Positions 20,587-31,016 of a stretch of 64,000 bases of DNA are shown in pieces (positions within the stretch are counted from its first letter, which is position 1; each line of letters begins with the position of its first letter). The notes under the pieces were generated by a model. It was given only the letters and a program-made list of their open reading frames with translations. It ran no database searches and was not told the origin of the DNA. This stretch comes from Lysinibacillus xylanilyticus (GTDB lineage: Bacteria > Bacillota > Bacilli > Bacillales_A > Planococcaceae): contig NZ_LFXJ01000010.1 in NCBI RefSeq assembly GCF_001183605.1, forward strand, positions 310,001 through 374,000. Direction: 5' to 3'. The position numbers were made by a program, and so were the translations under genes.

Positions 20587-23500
20587 ATGACATTGCGTAT
20601 TGTATCAGGACGTTCAGGGACGGGGAAATCAACGTTTATTCATCAAGAGATTGTCGAACAACTAAAATCAGAGCCGTTAGGTCACCCAATTTTTGTGATT
20701 GTACCTGACCAGATGTCTTATTCAACGGAGTATGAGCTTACGAATAAGCATGGCTTGCAAGGCTTAATCCGTGCGCAGGTCATGACATTTAAACGATTAG
20801 CATGGCTAGTATTACAGGAAACGGGTGGTATTGCTCGAAAAGAAGTAAATGGCTATGGTTATCGAATGCTTATCCGCAAACTTTTAGAGGAACAAAAAAG
20901 TGAGTTCTCATTATTTCGACAAGCAGCTGGGAAACGGGGCTTTACGGAGGAGATTGAAACGCTATTACGAGAGTTTAGTCGTTATAGTGTAAATAGTTCG
21001 GTGCTAGGTGAAGTGTCAGCGTCTTTGCAGGCCATTGATGCGCCGAATACATTGCAAGCGAAGACGAATGATTTACAAGTAGTTTTGCAGGCTTTGGAGG
21101 AACGACTTGGCACGACTTATGTCGATAGTGAGGGGTATTATCCAATTTTAACTGAGCAACTAAAATACTCCGAGACGATGAAGCAGGCGTCAATTTATAT
21201 AGATGGATTTACAGCATTTACGGTAAGAGAATTAGAACTTGTAAAAGAATTATTAAAGGTGACGAAACAGGTAACCGTAGTTCTTCCCTTTGACCATATC
21301 GAAGAGGTTTATGATGAGCAATCTTTATTCTATGAAGCCGCTTCTACGAACCAACGTTTACACGACATTGCACATGAAGAAGGCATTGAAGTTGAAGCAC
21401 CATTGCACTTCTACAATACGTATCGTTTTCAATCTGATGATTTACAACATGTGGAAGCTCGATTTGCTGATATGGTGCCTCAAACGAAAGAAACTTCAGG
21501 TGATGTAACGATATTTGAAGCATCTAATCGACGTGCGGAGATACATGCCATTGCCCGGGAAATAACAAAGCTGACAAGAGAGAAGGGGTATCGTTATCAA
21601 GATATAGTACTTCTTTATAGACAAGCAGAAGTATATGACCCGCTCATTACAACAATTTTTCAACAATATGAAATTCCTATTTTTACAAATTCGAAAAAGA
21701 CAATGTTGCACCACCCTTTAATTGAGCTTAGTCGCTCTGCTTTAGAGATTATTACTTCTAATTGGAAATACGAACCAGTTTTTCGTAGTGTGAAAACAGA
21801 TTTATTTTTCCCGTTACATGCTGAATTAAATGTTTGGCGAGAGCGTGCGGATCGTTTAGAAAACTACTGTTTAGCGCAGGGTGTCTTTGGTGAGCGCTGG
21901 TTTGAGGAAGCTCGATGGTTTTTCAAAAAGTATCGTGGACTTGAATTCCATTCACGTGTACAAACAGACGAAGAACGTGCTATGCAGGCAGAAATCGAGG
22001 CCATTCGCGATGAAATTCGTCAGCCGCTTAAATTATTACAGGACAAGCTGGAAGTGGCAACAACAGGGCGAGATGTAGCGACAGCTTTATTCGAGTTGAT
22101 TGAGAGTTTAAATGTTTTTGAAAAGCTTCAAGCAATGAAAGACCGTGAACTTGATCGAGGCGATGCATTAGCTGCAAGTGAGCATGATCAAGCGTGGAAA
22201 GAATGGATTGCAGTGCTCGATCAGTTTGTTTATATGTTTGGTGAGCAGGAGATGTCAGTGGAGGAAGCGGCGAAAATTTTAGATGAAGGCTTTGATACAT
22301 TAGAATTTTCACGTATCCCACCTACATTAGATGAGGTAATGGTAGCGACAGTTGATTTAGCTCGTTTATCGAATATAAAAGTTGCTTTTGTCTTAGGAAT
22401 GAATGATGGAGTCTATCCAACTCGTATAGATTATGAGGGATTGCTGTCAGATACTGAACGTGAATGGTTTGGTCAAATTGGCTATGAGCTAGCGCCGACA
22501 TCTAAAAATCGTTTACTGCAGGAGAATTTCTTGCTATATCGAGCTTTAACGACGCCATCCGATAAATTATATATGTCCTATCCAACGGCAGATGAAGAGG
22601 GCAAGGCACTACTGTCTTCACTCTATATAAAGAAAATTATCGGTAATGATAAAACAGCTGGCCTTTTGAGCGGTGTTGAGGTAGAGCGAGTTGTGATTGA
22701 TCCAATTGAATTACTGAATGAAAGTGCTTTACCTTATTTACGCCATCCACGTACAGCTTTAGCACATTTAATGGTGCAAAAACGTCAAGCTGAGCATAGC
22801 CGACAGCTAGCACCAGAGTGGCTTGCTTTACAAAAATATTATAAACAGGACCCTTATTGGGCACTTGTATATGATCGAGTGTTACATCCAATCACTCATA
22901 AAAATGAAGCAGAGCCATTAGAAAACTACATCACTCAGGAATTATATGGTCAAAAGCTAACATCTAGTGTGTCTCGTATTGAGAAATTTTTCCGTTGCCC
23001 ATTCTCTCATTTTACAACGTATGGGCTTCATCTAGAAGAGCGGGCAGAGTACAGACTAGAAACATTTGCAATGGGTGATTTATTCCATGAGGCATTGAAA
23101 TGGATTACGGAGGAGACACACCGTCTGCAACTATCATGGATACGTTTAACACATCAGCAAATTAAACAATTAGCACGCCAAGCTGTAGAGCAAATTGTGC
23201 CGGTATTCTCTCATCAAATCTTACTGTCAAGTGCACGTTATCGTTACATTCAACGCAAGCTTATTCGTATTGTCGAACGAACAATGACGGCACTTACGCA
23301 GCATGCGAATGTATCCCACTTTAAGCCAATTGCCATTGAGGCATCATTTGGACCGGGACAAAATGAACAGCTTCCTCCACTTGAAATTGATTTAACAGGT
23401 GGTAAGAAAATGTTTATGCGAGGTCGTATTGATAGGGTGGATAGTGCGTCTATTGATGACCGCTCTTATTTACGGATTGTCGATTATAAATCATCAGCTC

Positions 23501-24096
23501 GTGATTTAGATTTGAATGAGGTTTACCACGGATTGTCTCTACAGGTATTAACGTATCTAGATGTGGCGATGGAAAACTCGTCTTATTGGCTGCCAGGTGA
23601 GGCGGAGCCAGCCGGGGTTCTTTATGTACATGTCCACAATCCAATGCTAAAGCTTGATAAGGATTTAAGCGATAGCGAAATTGAGGAAGACCGTTTAAAA
23701 CAATACAAAATGAAAGGTCTTTTGTCAGAAAATGCAGAGGCCATTTTATCGATGGACGAGCAATTAGAGGAATCGTCTGGGCATTCGAAAATTATTCCTG
23801 TCTATATGAAGAAAGATGGGACACCATCAGAATCTCAGTCACGTATTGTACCTGTTAATGATATGAAAAATCTACAGCATTTTGTACGGCGCAAGCATCA
23901 AGAGGCTGGTAATGGAATTTTAGCAGGGGATACTTCCATTAGTCCTTATAAACTTAAAACAAAAACAGCATGTGACTATTGTCAATTTACAGCGGTTTGT
24001 CAATTTGACCCATCCGATGGCAAGCAAAGCTATCGTCAGTTACAGCAAGCAAAACCGAATGATATCGTTGAGAAAATTCGGAAGGAGATGAAGTAA
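20587..24096 (+). CDS. addB: AddB subunit of the AddAB helicase-nuclease
   Basis: 1169 residues from ATG 20587, which has AGGAGGAG 8 bases upstream; the frame is open further 5' into the repeat array, but that part is not protein-like. It has Walker A GRSGTGKST (8-16). Fe-S cysteines are Cys804, Cys1129, Cys1132 and Cys1138, with the C-x2-C-x5-C spacing of B. subtilis AddB. The RecB-type nuclease motif is VDYK around Asp966. With AddA it resects double-strand breaks and recognises Chi. Its stop is one base before the AddA TTG, so the two are coupled. Confidence 0.97.
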   Translation: MTLRIVSGRSGTGKSTFIHQEIVEQLKSEPLGHPIFVIVPDQMSYSTEYELTNKHGLQGLIRAQVMTFKRLAWLVLQETGGIARKEVNGYGYRMLIRKLLEEQKSEFSLFRQAAGKRGFTEEIETLLREFSRYSVNSSVLGEVSASLQAIDAPNTLQAKTNDLQVVLQALEERLGTTYVDSEGYYPILTEQLKYSETMKQASIYIDGFTAFTVRELELVKELLKVTKQVTVVLPFDHIEEVYDEQSLFYEAASTNQRLHDIAHEEGIEVEAPLHFYNTYRFQSDDLQHVEARFADMVPQTKETSGDVTIFEASNRRAEIHAIAREITKLTREKGYRYQDIVLLYRQAEVYDPLITTIFQQYEIPIFTNSKKTMLHHPLIELSRSALEIITSNWKYEPVFRSVKTDLFFPLHAELNVWRERADRLENYCLAQGVFGERWFEEARWFFKKYRGLEFHSRVQTDEERAMQAEIEAIRDEIRQPLKLLQDKLEVATTGRDVATALFELIESLNVFEKLQAMKDRELDRGDALAASEHDQAWKEWIAVLDQFVYMFGEQEMSVEEAAKILDEGFDTLEFSRIPPTLDEVMVATVDLARLSNIKVAFVLGMNDGVYPTRIDYEGLLSDTEREWFGQIGYELAPTSKNRLLQENFLLYRALTTPSDKLYMSYPTADEEGKALLSSLYIKKIIGNDKTAGLLSGVEVERVVIDPIELLNESALPYLRHPRTALAHLMVQKRQAEHSRQLAPEWLALQKYYKQDPYWALVYDRVLHPITHKNEAEPLENYITQELYGQKLTSSVSRIEKFFRCPFSHFTTYGLHLEERAEYRLETFAMGDLFHEALKWITEETHRLQLSWIRLTHQQIKQLARQAVEQIVPVFSHQILLSSARYRYIQRKLIRIVERTMTALTQHANVSHFKPIAIEASFGPGQNEQLPPLEIDLTGGKKMFMRGRIDRVDSASIDDRSYLRIVDYKSSARDLDLNEVYHGLSLQVLTYLDVAMENSSYWLPGEAEPAGVLYVHVHNPMLKLDKDLSDSEIEEDRLKQYKMKGLLSENAEAILSMDEQLEESSGHSKIIPVYMKKDGTPSESQSRIVPVNDMKNLQHFVRRKHQEAGNGILAGDTSISPYKLKTKTACDYCQFTAVCQFDPSDGKQSYRQLQQAKPNDIVEKIRKEMK

Positions 24097-24097
24097 G

Positions 24098-27000
24098 TTG
24101 GTACAAAAAATACCCGAAAAGCCAGCGGAAGTGACGTGGACCGACGACCAGTGGAAGGCCATCTATGCAAGCGGTCAGGATACACTAGTATCAGCTGCGG
24201 CAGGTTCTGGTAAAACGGCAGTACTTATTAATCGCATGATTGAAAAGGTAGTTGCGATAGAGAGTCCCATCAATGTGGACGAGTTACTTGTCGTAACATT
24301 TACAAATGCATCCGCTGCTGAGATGCGACACCGTATGGCGGAGGCACTTGAAAAGGCTATTGCAGAAAATCCAACTTCCAACCATTTACGACGCCAGCTA
24401 AGCCTTGTCAATAAAGCGCAAATTTCAACGCTGCATTCCTTCTGTTTAGCCATAGTTAAACAGTATGCCTATATGTTAGATATTGACCCAGGCTTTCGTA
24501 TAGCAAATGAGGCTGAGGTTGCTTTGTTAAGGGACGATATATTAGCAGAAGTATTAGAAGATGCTTACGATTCTGAGGATGAGGCTCAGGTTCAAGCAAT
24601 CTACCGTCTTGTTGATAGCTTTACGTCGGATCGTGATGATCAAGCTATCGAAACATTAATGAGCAAGCTTTATGATACGTCTCGTGTTCATGCAGAGCCT
24701 CAAAAATGGCTTCGTAGTCTACCAGAGACATATGACTTAGCAGCGGACGTGACCATTGATGATTTAGAGTTGTCGAAATATGTGAAGTTAACAGTAAAGC
24801 ATAGTTTTGAAGAGGCATTCGTATTAATTTCTGAAATGCGTGCCATTACGCTACAGCCCGAGGGACCTGCACCATATGCTGAAACAGCAGAAATGGATTT
24901 TGCCATGATTCAGGAAGGCATTCGCATTAGTCGTGAAGGAACGTGGCAGGAACTATTTGATTATTTTGGTACGGTGAAATGGTCAACTTTAAAGCGTGTA
25001 TCAAAGGATGCTTTAGTGGATGTGGAGCTCCAGGAGCTTGCCAAGAAAAAGCGTGAGGCAGCTAAGAAAATTGTGAACAAGCTGAAAGAAACTTATTTTG
25101 TTCGGACTCCTGCGCGCTTGCTTGAAGAAATACGATTAATGGGTCCGACGATAGGAACATTAGTCGAATTGACAAATGTTTTTAGTGAACAGTTCCGCAT
25201 GGCAAAATTAGAACGAGGAATTATTGATTTCTCGGATTTAGAACATTTCGCGTTGCAAATTTTAACAATAGAAGTCGAAGGTGAATTACAGCCTTCACCT
25301 GTTGCTCTAGATTTGAAACAACGTTTTAAAGAAGTACTTGTTGACGAATACCAAGATACAAATATGCTACAAGAGACAATATTACAGCTTGTGAAAACAG
25401 GTAGTGAGCAAGAGGGAAATCTATTTATGGTTGGGGATGTAAAACAAAGCATCTACCGTTTCCGTTTAGCAGAACCGAAGCTTTTTATGCGAAAGTACAG
25501 TGAGTTTCTAGAGGCCCCAGATTTAACGGGAATGCGTATAGATTTAAACGCTAATTTCCGTAGTCGAAAAGAAGTGTTGAACGCTACAAACTACGTATTT
25601 GCACAAATTATGGGTGAGCGTGTAGGGGAAATTCTTTATGATGAAAATGCTTCATTAAAGCCAGCAGCGCCGTATGATGATAAAGAAGTTCCGGTAGAGC
25701 TAGTCATCATGCATCCTCCCGGGGATGAGGAGTTGGACGAAGAGGCGGAAGACATTGCAAGCGACGCCTCTGAGCTAGAGGAATTAAAAAAATCGCAGTA
25801 TGAGGCACGTTTTATCATTGAGCGTATTCGCCAGATGATGGAGGATGGGACAACCGTATTCGATACAAAAACGAAGACAGAACGTCCATTAAAATATAGT
25901 GATATTGTGATTTTAATGCGTTCAATGACTTGGTCAACTGATTTAGTTGAGGAATTTAAGCTTGCGGGAATCCCTCTCTATGCGGAGTCCTCCAAAGGAT
26001 ATTTTGATGCGCTTGAGGTCATGATTATGCTGAATGTACTAAAGGTTGTCGATAATCCATATCAGGATATTCCTTTAGCTTCAGTACTACGCGCACCATT
26101 TGTTGGCTTAACAGAAAATGAGCTAGCAAAAATACGGCTAGCAGATAAAAAAGCGCCATTTTATGATGCATTAAGGCAATTTATTCGCAGTGATGGGCAT
26201 GGTGTGCAAACTGACATTTTTGTGAAGCTTCAGCGATTTATGCTAGCATTTGAAAACTGGCGAGATTTAGCGCGACGTGGTTCACTGTCAGATTTAATTT
26301 GGAAAATTTATTTAGACACGCATTATTATGAGATGGTAGGGGCGATGCCGAATGGTAAGCAGCGTCAGGCCAACTTACGTATTTTACATGACCGTGCTTT
26401 AATGTATGAGAAAACGGCCTTTCGAGGACTATTTCGCTTTTTACGTTTCATTGATCGTATGCGTACACGTGGGGATGATTTAGGAACAGCTAAATCGATT
26501 GGAGAAAAGGATGATGTTGTGCGTCTTGTAACTATCCACTCTTCAAAAGGTTTGGAATACCCTGTTGTCTTTGTTGCAGGGATGGGGAGACCGTTTAATA
26601 AAATGGATTTCCACAATCCATATTTATTCGATCAAGATTTTGGCCTTGCCGTGAAGGCAATTGATCCAGAAAATCGTATTACGTATACATCTCTTCCATT
26701 TTTAGCTTTGAAGGAGAAAAAGGAGCTTGAAATGCGTGCTGAGGAAATGCGTGTATTATACGTAGCGATGACACGTGCGAAAGAGCGACTTATTTTAGTA
26801 GGCTCCGTGAAAAATTGGAATAAAACGCTCGATAATTGGCATGATGCTCAAAGTTTACCAGTGGATGCCCCACTACAGGAGTATTTACGCGCGAGAGCTA
26901 ATAGTTACTTTGATTGGCTTGGACCTGCAGTTGCTAGACACGCAGATTTTGCAACACTTGCTTCTTCTTCCTATAAGGCACCTGATGATGTATCGCATTG

Positions 27001-27814
27001 GTGGGTACGTGCTGTTGAAACAAGCCATTATGCGTATGACATACAGGCGTTAGAGGATGAGATACAGCCATTGCTAGAAACGACAGAGGACGAAGCTTTG
27101 CTGTCGGAAATTACGATGCGCTTTCAAGCACATTATGCATTTCAGAAATCAACACAAAAACGCTCAAAAACATCTGTAAGTGAAATAAAGCGTTTAGAAA
27201 ATCTACAGCGACAGGAGGAGCCTGAATATTACTTTTCAGTACCTTCTAAGCAAAAAACGACAACTATTGCACCCCGTCCAACCTTTTTACAGGACAAACA
27301 GCTGACAGGTGCTGAAATAGGAACAGCTGTCCATACAGTCATGCAGCATGTGCCTCAAAACGGCTTTAAGGATGTACAGGAGGTTAAGGGGTTTGTCGCT
27401 AATTTAGTGGCAAGGCAGCTTCTGACAGAGACTGAGGGCAAGGTTGTTCCATGGAAAAAAATATATAATTTCTTTACAACAGGCATTGGACAACGCTTTA
27501 AAAAAGCAAAAACAATCCGGAGAGAACTGCCATTTACGATTAGTAGAGTAGATGAAGATGGCGACGCTCAAATAGTACAAGGGATTATCGATTGCTTGTT
27601 TGAGGATGAGAATGGTGAATGGATCTTGCTTGATTATAAGACAGATCGTATTCAATCACATTTTGCTGAGGAACCAGCGCTAACGAAGGAACTCTTAGAC
27701 CGGTATGGTGTTCAGCTAAGAGTTTATAGTGAGGCGATTGAAGCTATCCTTCAAATCAAAGTAAGTGATAAGGTTCTATATTTATTCGATATTGAACGCG
27801 CTTTACATGCATAA
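24098..27814 (+). CDS. addA: AddA subunit of the AddAB helicase-nuclease
   Basis: 1238 residues starting at TTG with GGAGATG upstream inside the addB end. UvrD-type helicase motifs are present: Walker A AAGSGKT (Lys39), motif II VDEYQDTN (Asp416-Glu417), motif III GDVKQSIYRFR, motif V VRLVTIHSSKGLEYPVVF and motif VI YVAMTRAKERL. The C-terminal nuclease has LDYKTD at about 1179. It is the 3'-5' helicase and one of the two nucleases of the complex. Length and order match B. subtilis AddA. Confidence 0.97.
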   Translation: MVQKIPEKPAEVTWTDDQWKAIYASGQDTLVSAAAGSGKTAVLINRMIEKVVAIESPINVDELLVVTFTNASAAEMRHRMAEALEKAIAENPTSNHLRRQLSLVNKAQISTLHSFCLAIVKQYAYMLDIDPGFRIANEAEVALLRDDILAEVLEDAYDSEDEAQVQAIYRLVDSFTSDRDDQAIETLMSKLYDTSRVHAEPQKWLRSLPETYDLAADVTIDDLELSKYVKLTVKHSFEEAFVLISEMRAITLQPEGPAPYAETAEMDFAMIQEGIRISREGTWQELFDYFGTVKWSTLKRVSKDALVDVELQELAKKKREAAKKIVNKLKETYFVRTPARLLEEIRLMGPTIGTLVELTNVFSEQFRMAKLERGIIDFSDLEHFALQILTIEVEGELQPSPVALDLKQRFKEVLVDEYQDTNMLQETILQLVKTGSEQEGNLFMVGDVKQSIYRFRLAEPKLFMRKYSEFLEAPDLTGMRIDLNANFRSRKEVLNATNYVFAQIMGERVGEILYDENASLKPAAPYDDKEVPVELVIMHPPGDEELDEEAEDIASDASELEELKKSQYEARFIIERIRQMMEDGTTVFDTKTKTERPLKYSDIVILMRSMTWSTDLVEEFKLAGIPLYAESSKGYFDALEVMIMLNVLKVVDNPYQDIPLASVLRAPFVGLTENELAKIRLADKKAPFYDALRQFIRSDGHGVQTDIFVKLQRFMLAFENWRDLARRGSLSDLIWKIYLDTHYYEMVGAMPNGKQRQANLRILHDRALMYEKTAFRGLFRFLRFIDRMRTRGDDLGTAKSIGEKDDVVRLVTIHSSKGLEYPVVFVAGMGRPFNKMDFHNPYLFDQDFGLAVKAIDPENRITYTSLPFLALKEKKELEMRAEEMRVLYVAMTRAKERLILVGSVKNWNKTLDNWHDAQSLPVDAPLQEYLRARANSYFDWLGPAVARHADFATLASSSYKAPDDVSHWWVRAVETSHYAYDIQALEDEIQPLLETTEDEALLSEITMRFQAHYAFQKSTQKRSKTSVSEIKRLENLQRQEEPEYYFSVPSKQKTTTIAPRPTFLQDKQLTGAEIGTAVHTVMQHVPQNGFKDVQEVKGFVANLVARQLLTETEGKVVPWKKIYNFFTTGIGQRFKKAKTIRRELPFTISRVDEDGDAQIVQGIIDCLFEDENGEWILLDYKTDRIQSHFAEEPALTKELLDRYGVQLRVYSEAIEAILQIKVSDKVLYLFDIERALHA

Positions 27815-27912
27815 GTGATTGCGGTGAAAACAGGGCTATCTGATATAGTTTCATATAAGGGAATGAATTTAAAGAGCCCTGTTTTCGACATATACATAGA
27901 GGAGGCTATTTT

Positions 27913-29079
27913 GTGGAGTTAAAACCGACAATGTTGCAAGAACGCGTCGCAACATTAGATATTTTACGTGGTATTAGCTTACTAGGCATTTTACTCGTTA
28001 ATATGTTTGCCTTTTATTTGCCAATGCCATATATTGATTTGGCATCATGGTTTACTACACCGTCAGATATGGTGTGGCAACAAAATTTAGATATTTATGT
28101 TCAAAGTAGCGTTTATCCACTGTTTGCCATGTTATTTGGCTATGGACTCGCTATGCAATGGCAGAAAGCTCAAAGTCGCGAACAAAATTTTTATGAGATA
28201 GGACTGCGAAGACTTTCTGTATTATTTGTATTTGGTTTAATACATGCTGTGCTCATTTGGTGGGGCGACATTTTGATGATGTATGCATTTTGCGGCATTT
28301 TTTTATTGCTTTTACTACGTCTTCATCCTATTTGGTTATTGTCAATCGGTATTTTGATTAACGGTGTTATGCAAGTTTTTATGTTATTTATTGTAGGATA
28401 TATTAATTTTAATACGAAAATTGATGAGTATTTAGATATTACTTCGGTAGAGCAGGCGATAACTGCTTACGGAACGGGCAGTTGGGTAGATGCATTTATG
28501 CAACGTTTAACCGATTTATCTGTTCAGGCTGGGATCGGCATGTGGTTTGTGGCATTATTTACAATTTTACCATTTATGTTAATTGGTGCAGCGGCCTCTA
28601 AATGGCGTTTAGTGGAACGAGCGAAGGAGCTAAAATGGCTTTGGCTTGCATTAGCAATAGCTGGATTAGCAGTTGGTATATTAATCAAGAGCTTACCGAT
28701 TATGTTTACACGTACGTATTTATTAGACTACTTGAAAGTTTACATAGGTGGTCCGATTTTAGCAGTTGGCTATACGGGGCTCATTGTTTTACTTTGTTTA
28801 CTTCCAGCTGTATCAAAGTTGCTTAGTCCTTTTGCAAAAATGGGGCGCATGTCATTAACGATGTACATACTTCAATCAATCATAGGAACGTGTTTATTTT
28901 ATCAATTTGGATTTGGCTGGTATGGAAAAGTGAGCGTCGCAACAGGCGTGTTAATAGCAGTCAGTATTATTATTGTCCAAATGATTGTGGCAGAAATTTG
29001 GCTAGCGAAATGGCAACAAGGTCCGTTAGAAGCTTTATGGCGCAAATTAACATATAAGGCGAATGCTAAAGTGGGTTAA
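27913..29079 (+). CDS. DUF418 family membrane protein (YeiB-like)
   Basis: 388 residues from GTG 27913 behind GAGGAGG. The family opening RVATLDILRGISLLGILLVN is followed by about nine to ten spans and a C-terminal DUF418 region (PFAKMGRMSLTMYILQSI). It is related to acyltransferase-3/OpgC-type membrane proteins; the activity is unknown. A hairpin (AAAACAGGGCT with AGCCCTGTTTT, 27827-27885) lies between addA and this gene without a T tract, so read-through is possible. Confidence 0.85.
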   Translation: MELKPTMLQERVATLDILRGISLLGILLVNMFAFYLPMPYIDLASWFTTPSDMVWQQNLDIYVQSSVYPLFAMLFGYGLAMQWQKAQSREQNFYEIGLRRLSVLFVFGLIHAVLIWWGDILMMYAFCGIFLLLLLRLHPIWLLSIGILINGVMQVFMLFIVGYINFNTKIDEYLDITSVEQAITAYGTGSWVDAFMQRLTDLSVQAGIGMWFVALFTILPFMLIGAAASKWRLVERAKELKWLWLALAIAGLAVGILIKSLPIMFTRTYLLDYLKVYIGGPILAVGYTGLIVLLCLLPAVSKLLSPFAKMGRMSLTMYILQSIIGTCLFYQFGFGWYGKVSVATGVLIAVSIIIVQMIVAEIWLAKWQQGPLEALWRKLTYKANAKVG

Positions 29080-29224
29080 TGTTTTATCGATATAAGGTAT
29101 TCGATTCTCATGCAATCTAGCAATCTACGGTGGAAATCAGCCTTCATCTTCTATGTGGTGGAAACATATAGTTAATAATCACGTCTTGTATTATAAGAAT
29201 AATTTATTGCGATTTGGCTCATCA

Positions 29225-29615
29225 TTAAAGTTGGTGATGACATTTGTTAAAACATATGTCATGTATATAAGTTGATTGGAGTGGAGGCTGGGCGACTCCT
29301 TGGGGATTAGCGATAGAGGAACGAAGGCTAAAACCATCACATCCTGTGATAACGCCTTCGTGACCAACATCCTGCTGTTGCTGTCGCTTCGTTGCACTAC
29401 GCTTTCGCACAGAATGAACCCCTTTTGCTGACGCTGCGTTAGCACTACGCTTTCGCGCAAAAAACATCTGTTGGCCCAAGCGGCTCATCGGACGCCCCCA
29501 GGAAGCTCTGCGCGAAAGCGAAGCGTCAGCGGCAAATGTTTTATCTGTGCGAAAGCGAAGCGACAGCAACAAAGCGCCCAGCTGGAACGGAAATCAACCC
29601 CACGTTATGGTGAAT
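29225..29615 (+). repeat. R1 structured repeat, full copy (R1a)
   Basis: Outer pairing is CTGGGCG (about 29288) with CGCCCAG (about 29576), then CCTTGGGG with CCCCCAGG. Inside is hairpin module a: ACGAAGGC 29321-29328 pairs with GCCTTCGT 29354-29361, around ATCACA/TGTGAT with loop TCC. It is followed by GACCAACAT, whose partner TGTTGGCC lies about 100 bases further on, with R3 units (CGCTTTCGCGCA type) filling that loop. It fills the spacer between the DUF418 gene and yisK. Confidence 0.75.
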
Positions 29616-29716
29616 GGCCCCGCGGTTGATTAGGAATAAAAATTATTGTCGCAAAAGTAAGGCAATTTCTATTATTTTGTTGTATCATGTAGAAAAAAGA
29701 AGGAGCTCTGAAAATC

Positions 29717-30619
29717 ATGAAAATTTTATCATTTAAATTAGGTGGACATGTAAGCTTTGGACCAAAAGTAAAAAAAGAAGAAGCGGTATGGGATGTACTC
29801 GCTATTCAAAATGAACTTCAAGTTCTCCCTTCTTTTTCAAGTTCAATTGTAGATGGCATTGCTCTAGGCTTTGATTTTGTTGAACAGATTCGTAAATTAG
29901 TAGAAGCCGCTGAAAAATCAGACCGTGCAGAAAGCTTCAAACGTGAATTTACAGTGATCGAGTGGTTATCACCGATTCCACGTACACCAAAAAACATTAT
30001 GTGTATTGGGAAAAACTATGATGAACATGCTAAAGAAATGGGTGCAGAGGCAGCTCCAACAGACTTAATGGTATTTACAAAATCTCCGACTGCTATTGCA
30101 GCTGATGGCCAAACAATTTCTATCCATGCTGATCTTTCATCGAGAATGGATTATGAAGGCGAATTAGCAGTTGTCATTGGTAAACGTGGTAAAAATATTC
30201 CGAAAAACTTAGCATACGATTATGTATTTGGCTACACGATTGCCAATGATATAACAGCTCGTGATTTACAAGAAAAACATAAGCAATTCTTCTTAGGAAA
30301 AAGCTTGGAAGGAACTTGTCCACTTGGACCTTACCTTGTAACAAAAGATGAAATTCCGAATCCACAAGAATTAACAGTGGTAACAAAAGTGAACGACGAA
30401 GTTCGTCAAAACGGCTCAACAAAAGATATGATGTTCACTGTAGAATCATTAGTATCGAATTTATCTCAGCATGTAACATTGGAGCCAGGCGATGTTATTT
30501 TAACTGGTACTCCAGCGGGTGTTGGCAAAGGCATGAATCCACCTCAGTTCTTAAAAGCTGGTGATACTGTGAAAGTGTCTATCCAAGGCATCGGTACTTT
30601 AGTGAATCATTTTGAATAA
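29717..30619 (+). CDS. yisK: Fumarylacetoacetate hydrolase-family protein (YisK-like)
   Basis: 300 residues with an N-terminal extension and a FAH C-terminal domain. Metal-binding motifs are DYEGELAVVIGK and later DITARDLQ; the segment IMCIGKNYDEHAKEMG opens the domain. B. subtilis YisK (301 residues) is followed by yisL as here and lies not far from addAB. It has been described as an oxaloacetate decarboxylase that also associates with the Mbl cell-shape protein. Start ATG behind GGAG. A terminator follows. Confidence 0.9.
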   Translation: MKILSFKLGGHVSFGPKVKKEEAVWDVLAIQNELQVLPSFSSSIVDGIALGFDFVEQIRKLVEAAEKSDRAESFKREFTVIEWLSPIPRTPKNIMCIGKNYDEHAKEMGAEAAPTDLMVFTKSPTAIAADGQTISIHADLSSRMDYEGELAVVIGKRGKNIPKNLAYDYVFGYTIANDITARDLQEKHKQFFLGKSLEGTCPLGPYLVTKDEIPNPQELTVVTKVNDEVRQNGSTKDMMFTVESLVSNLSQHVTLEPGDVILTGTPAGVGKGMNPPQFLKAGDTVKVSIQGIGTLVNHFE

Positions 30620-30625
30620 TTTTTC

Positions 30626-30659
30626 AAATCCGCGTGAGTTTACCTCCGCGGATTTTTAA
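30626..30659 (+). terminator. Terminator of yisK
   Basis: AAATCCGCG (30626-30634) pairs with CGCGGATTT (30648-30656), followed by TTAA. Confidence 0.8.
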
Positions 30660-30925
30660 CTTCTTTCAGAGGGTGTTCAAACATCCACTGAAATAGAGGA
30701 ACTCAGTCTAAGAACGTCACGTCCTGTGGCATTACCGAAATGACCGACATAATGGCTGCCCTCATGTACGCCTAAGCACAAAGCTGAATCCGAACGCATT
30801 GTATATCTGTAGCGAAAGCAACAGCGGCAAATGTTTTCTGTGCGAAAGCGAAGCGCCAGCAACAAATGTTTTCTGTGCGAAAGCGAAGCGTCAGGATCAA
30901 TTATGCCGAGGCAAAATTAATGTAA
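30655..30925 (+). repeat. R2 structured repeat, chimeric copy (R2a)
   Basis: It starts with the ACATCC(A/G)CTGAAATAGAGG segment of R2. The following module has the 5' half of one type (ACTCAGTCTAAGAACG) joined at the shared CACGTCCTGTGGC core to the 3' half of another (ATTACCGAAATGACCGACAT). The outer stem therefore cannot form. R3 units (GCGAAAGCGAAGCG) and the ATTATGCCGAGGCA end piece follow. Confidence 0.7.
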
Positions 30926-31016
30926 ATTACATGAACACTATTGTAATGTTTGAAACCCTTTCCATCACATGGTAGGATAGAGTTTGATAGAAAAAAGAAT
31001 ATGAGGTGGGACAATA

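Noticed and set aside
27827..27885. Terminator between addA and the DUF418 gene
   Set aside because: The stem is good but the loop is 37 bases and no T tract follows; kept only as a note in the gene entry.
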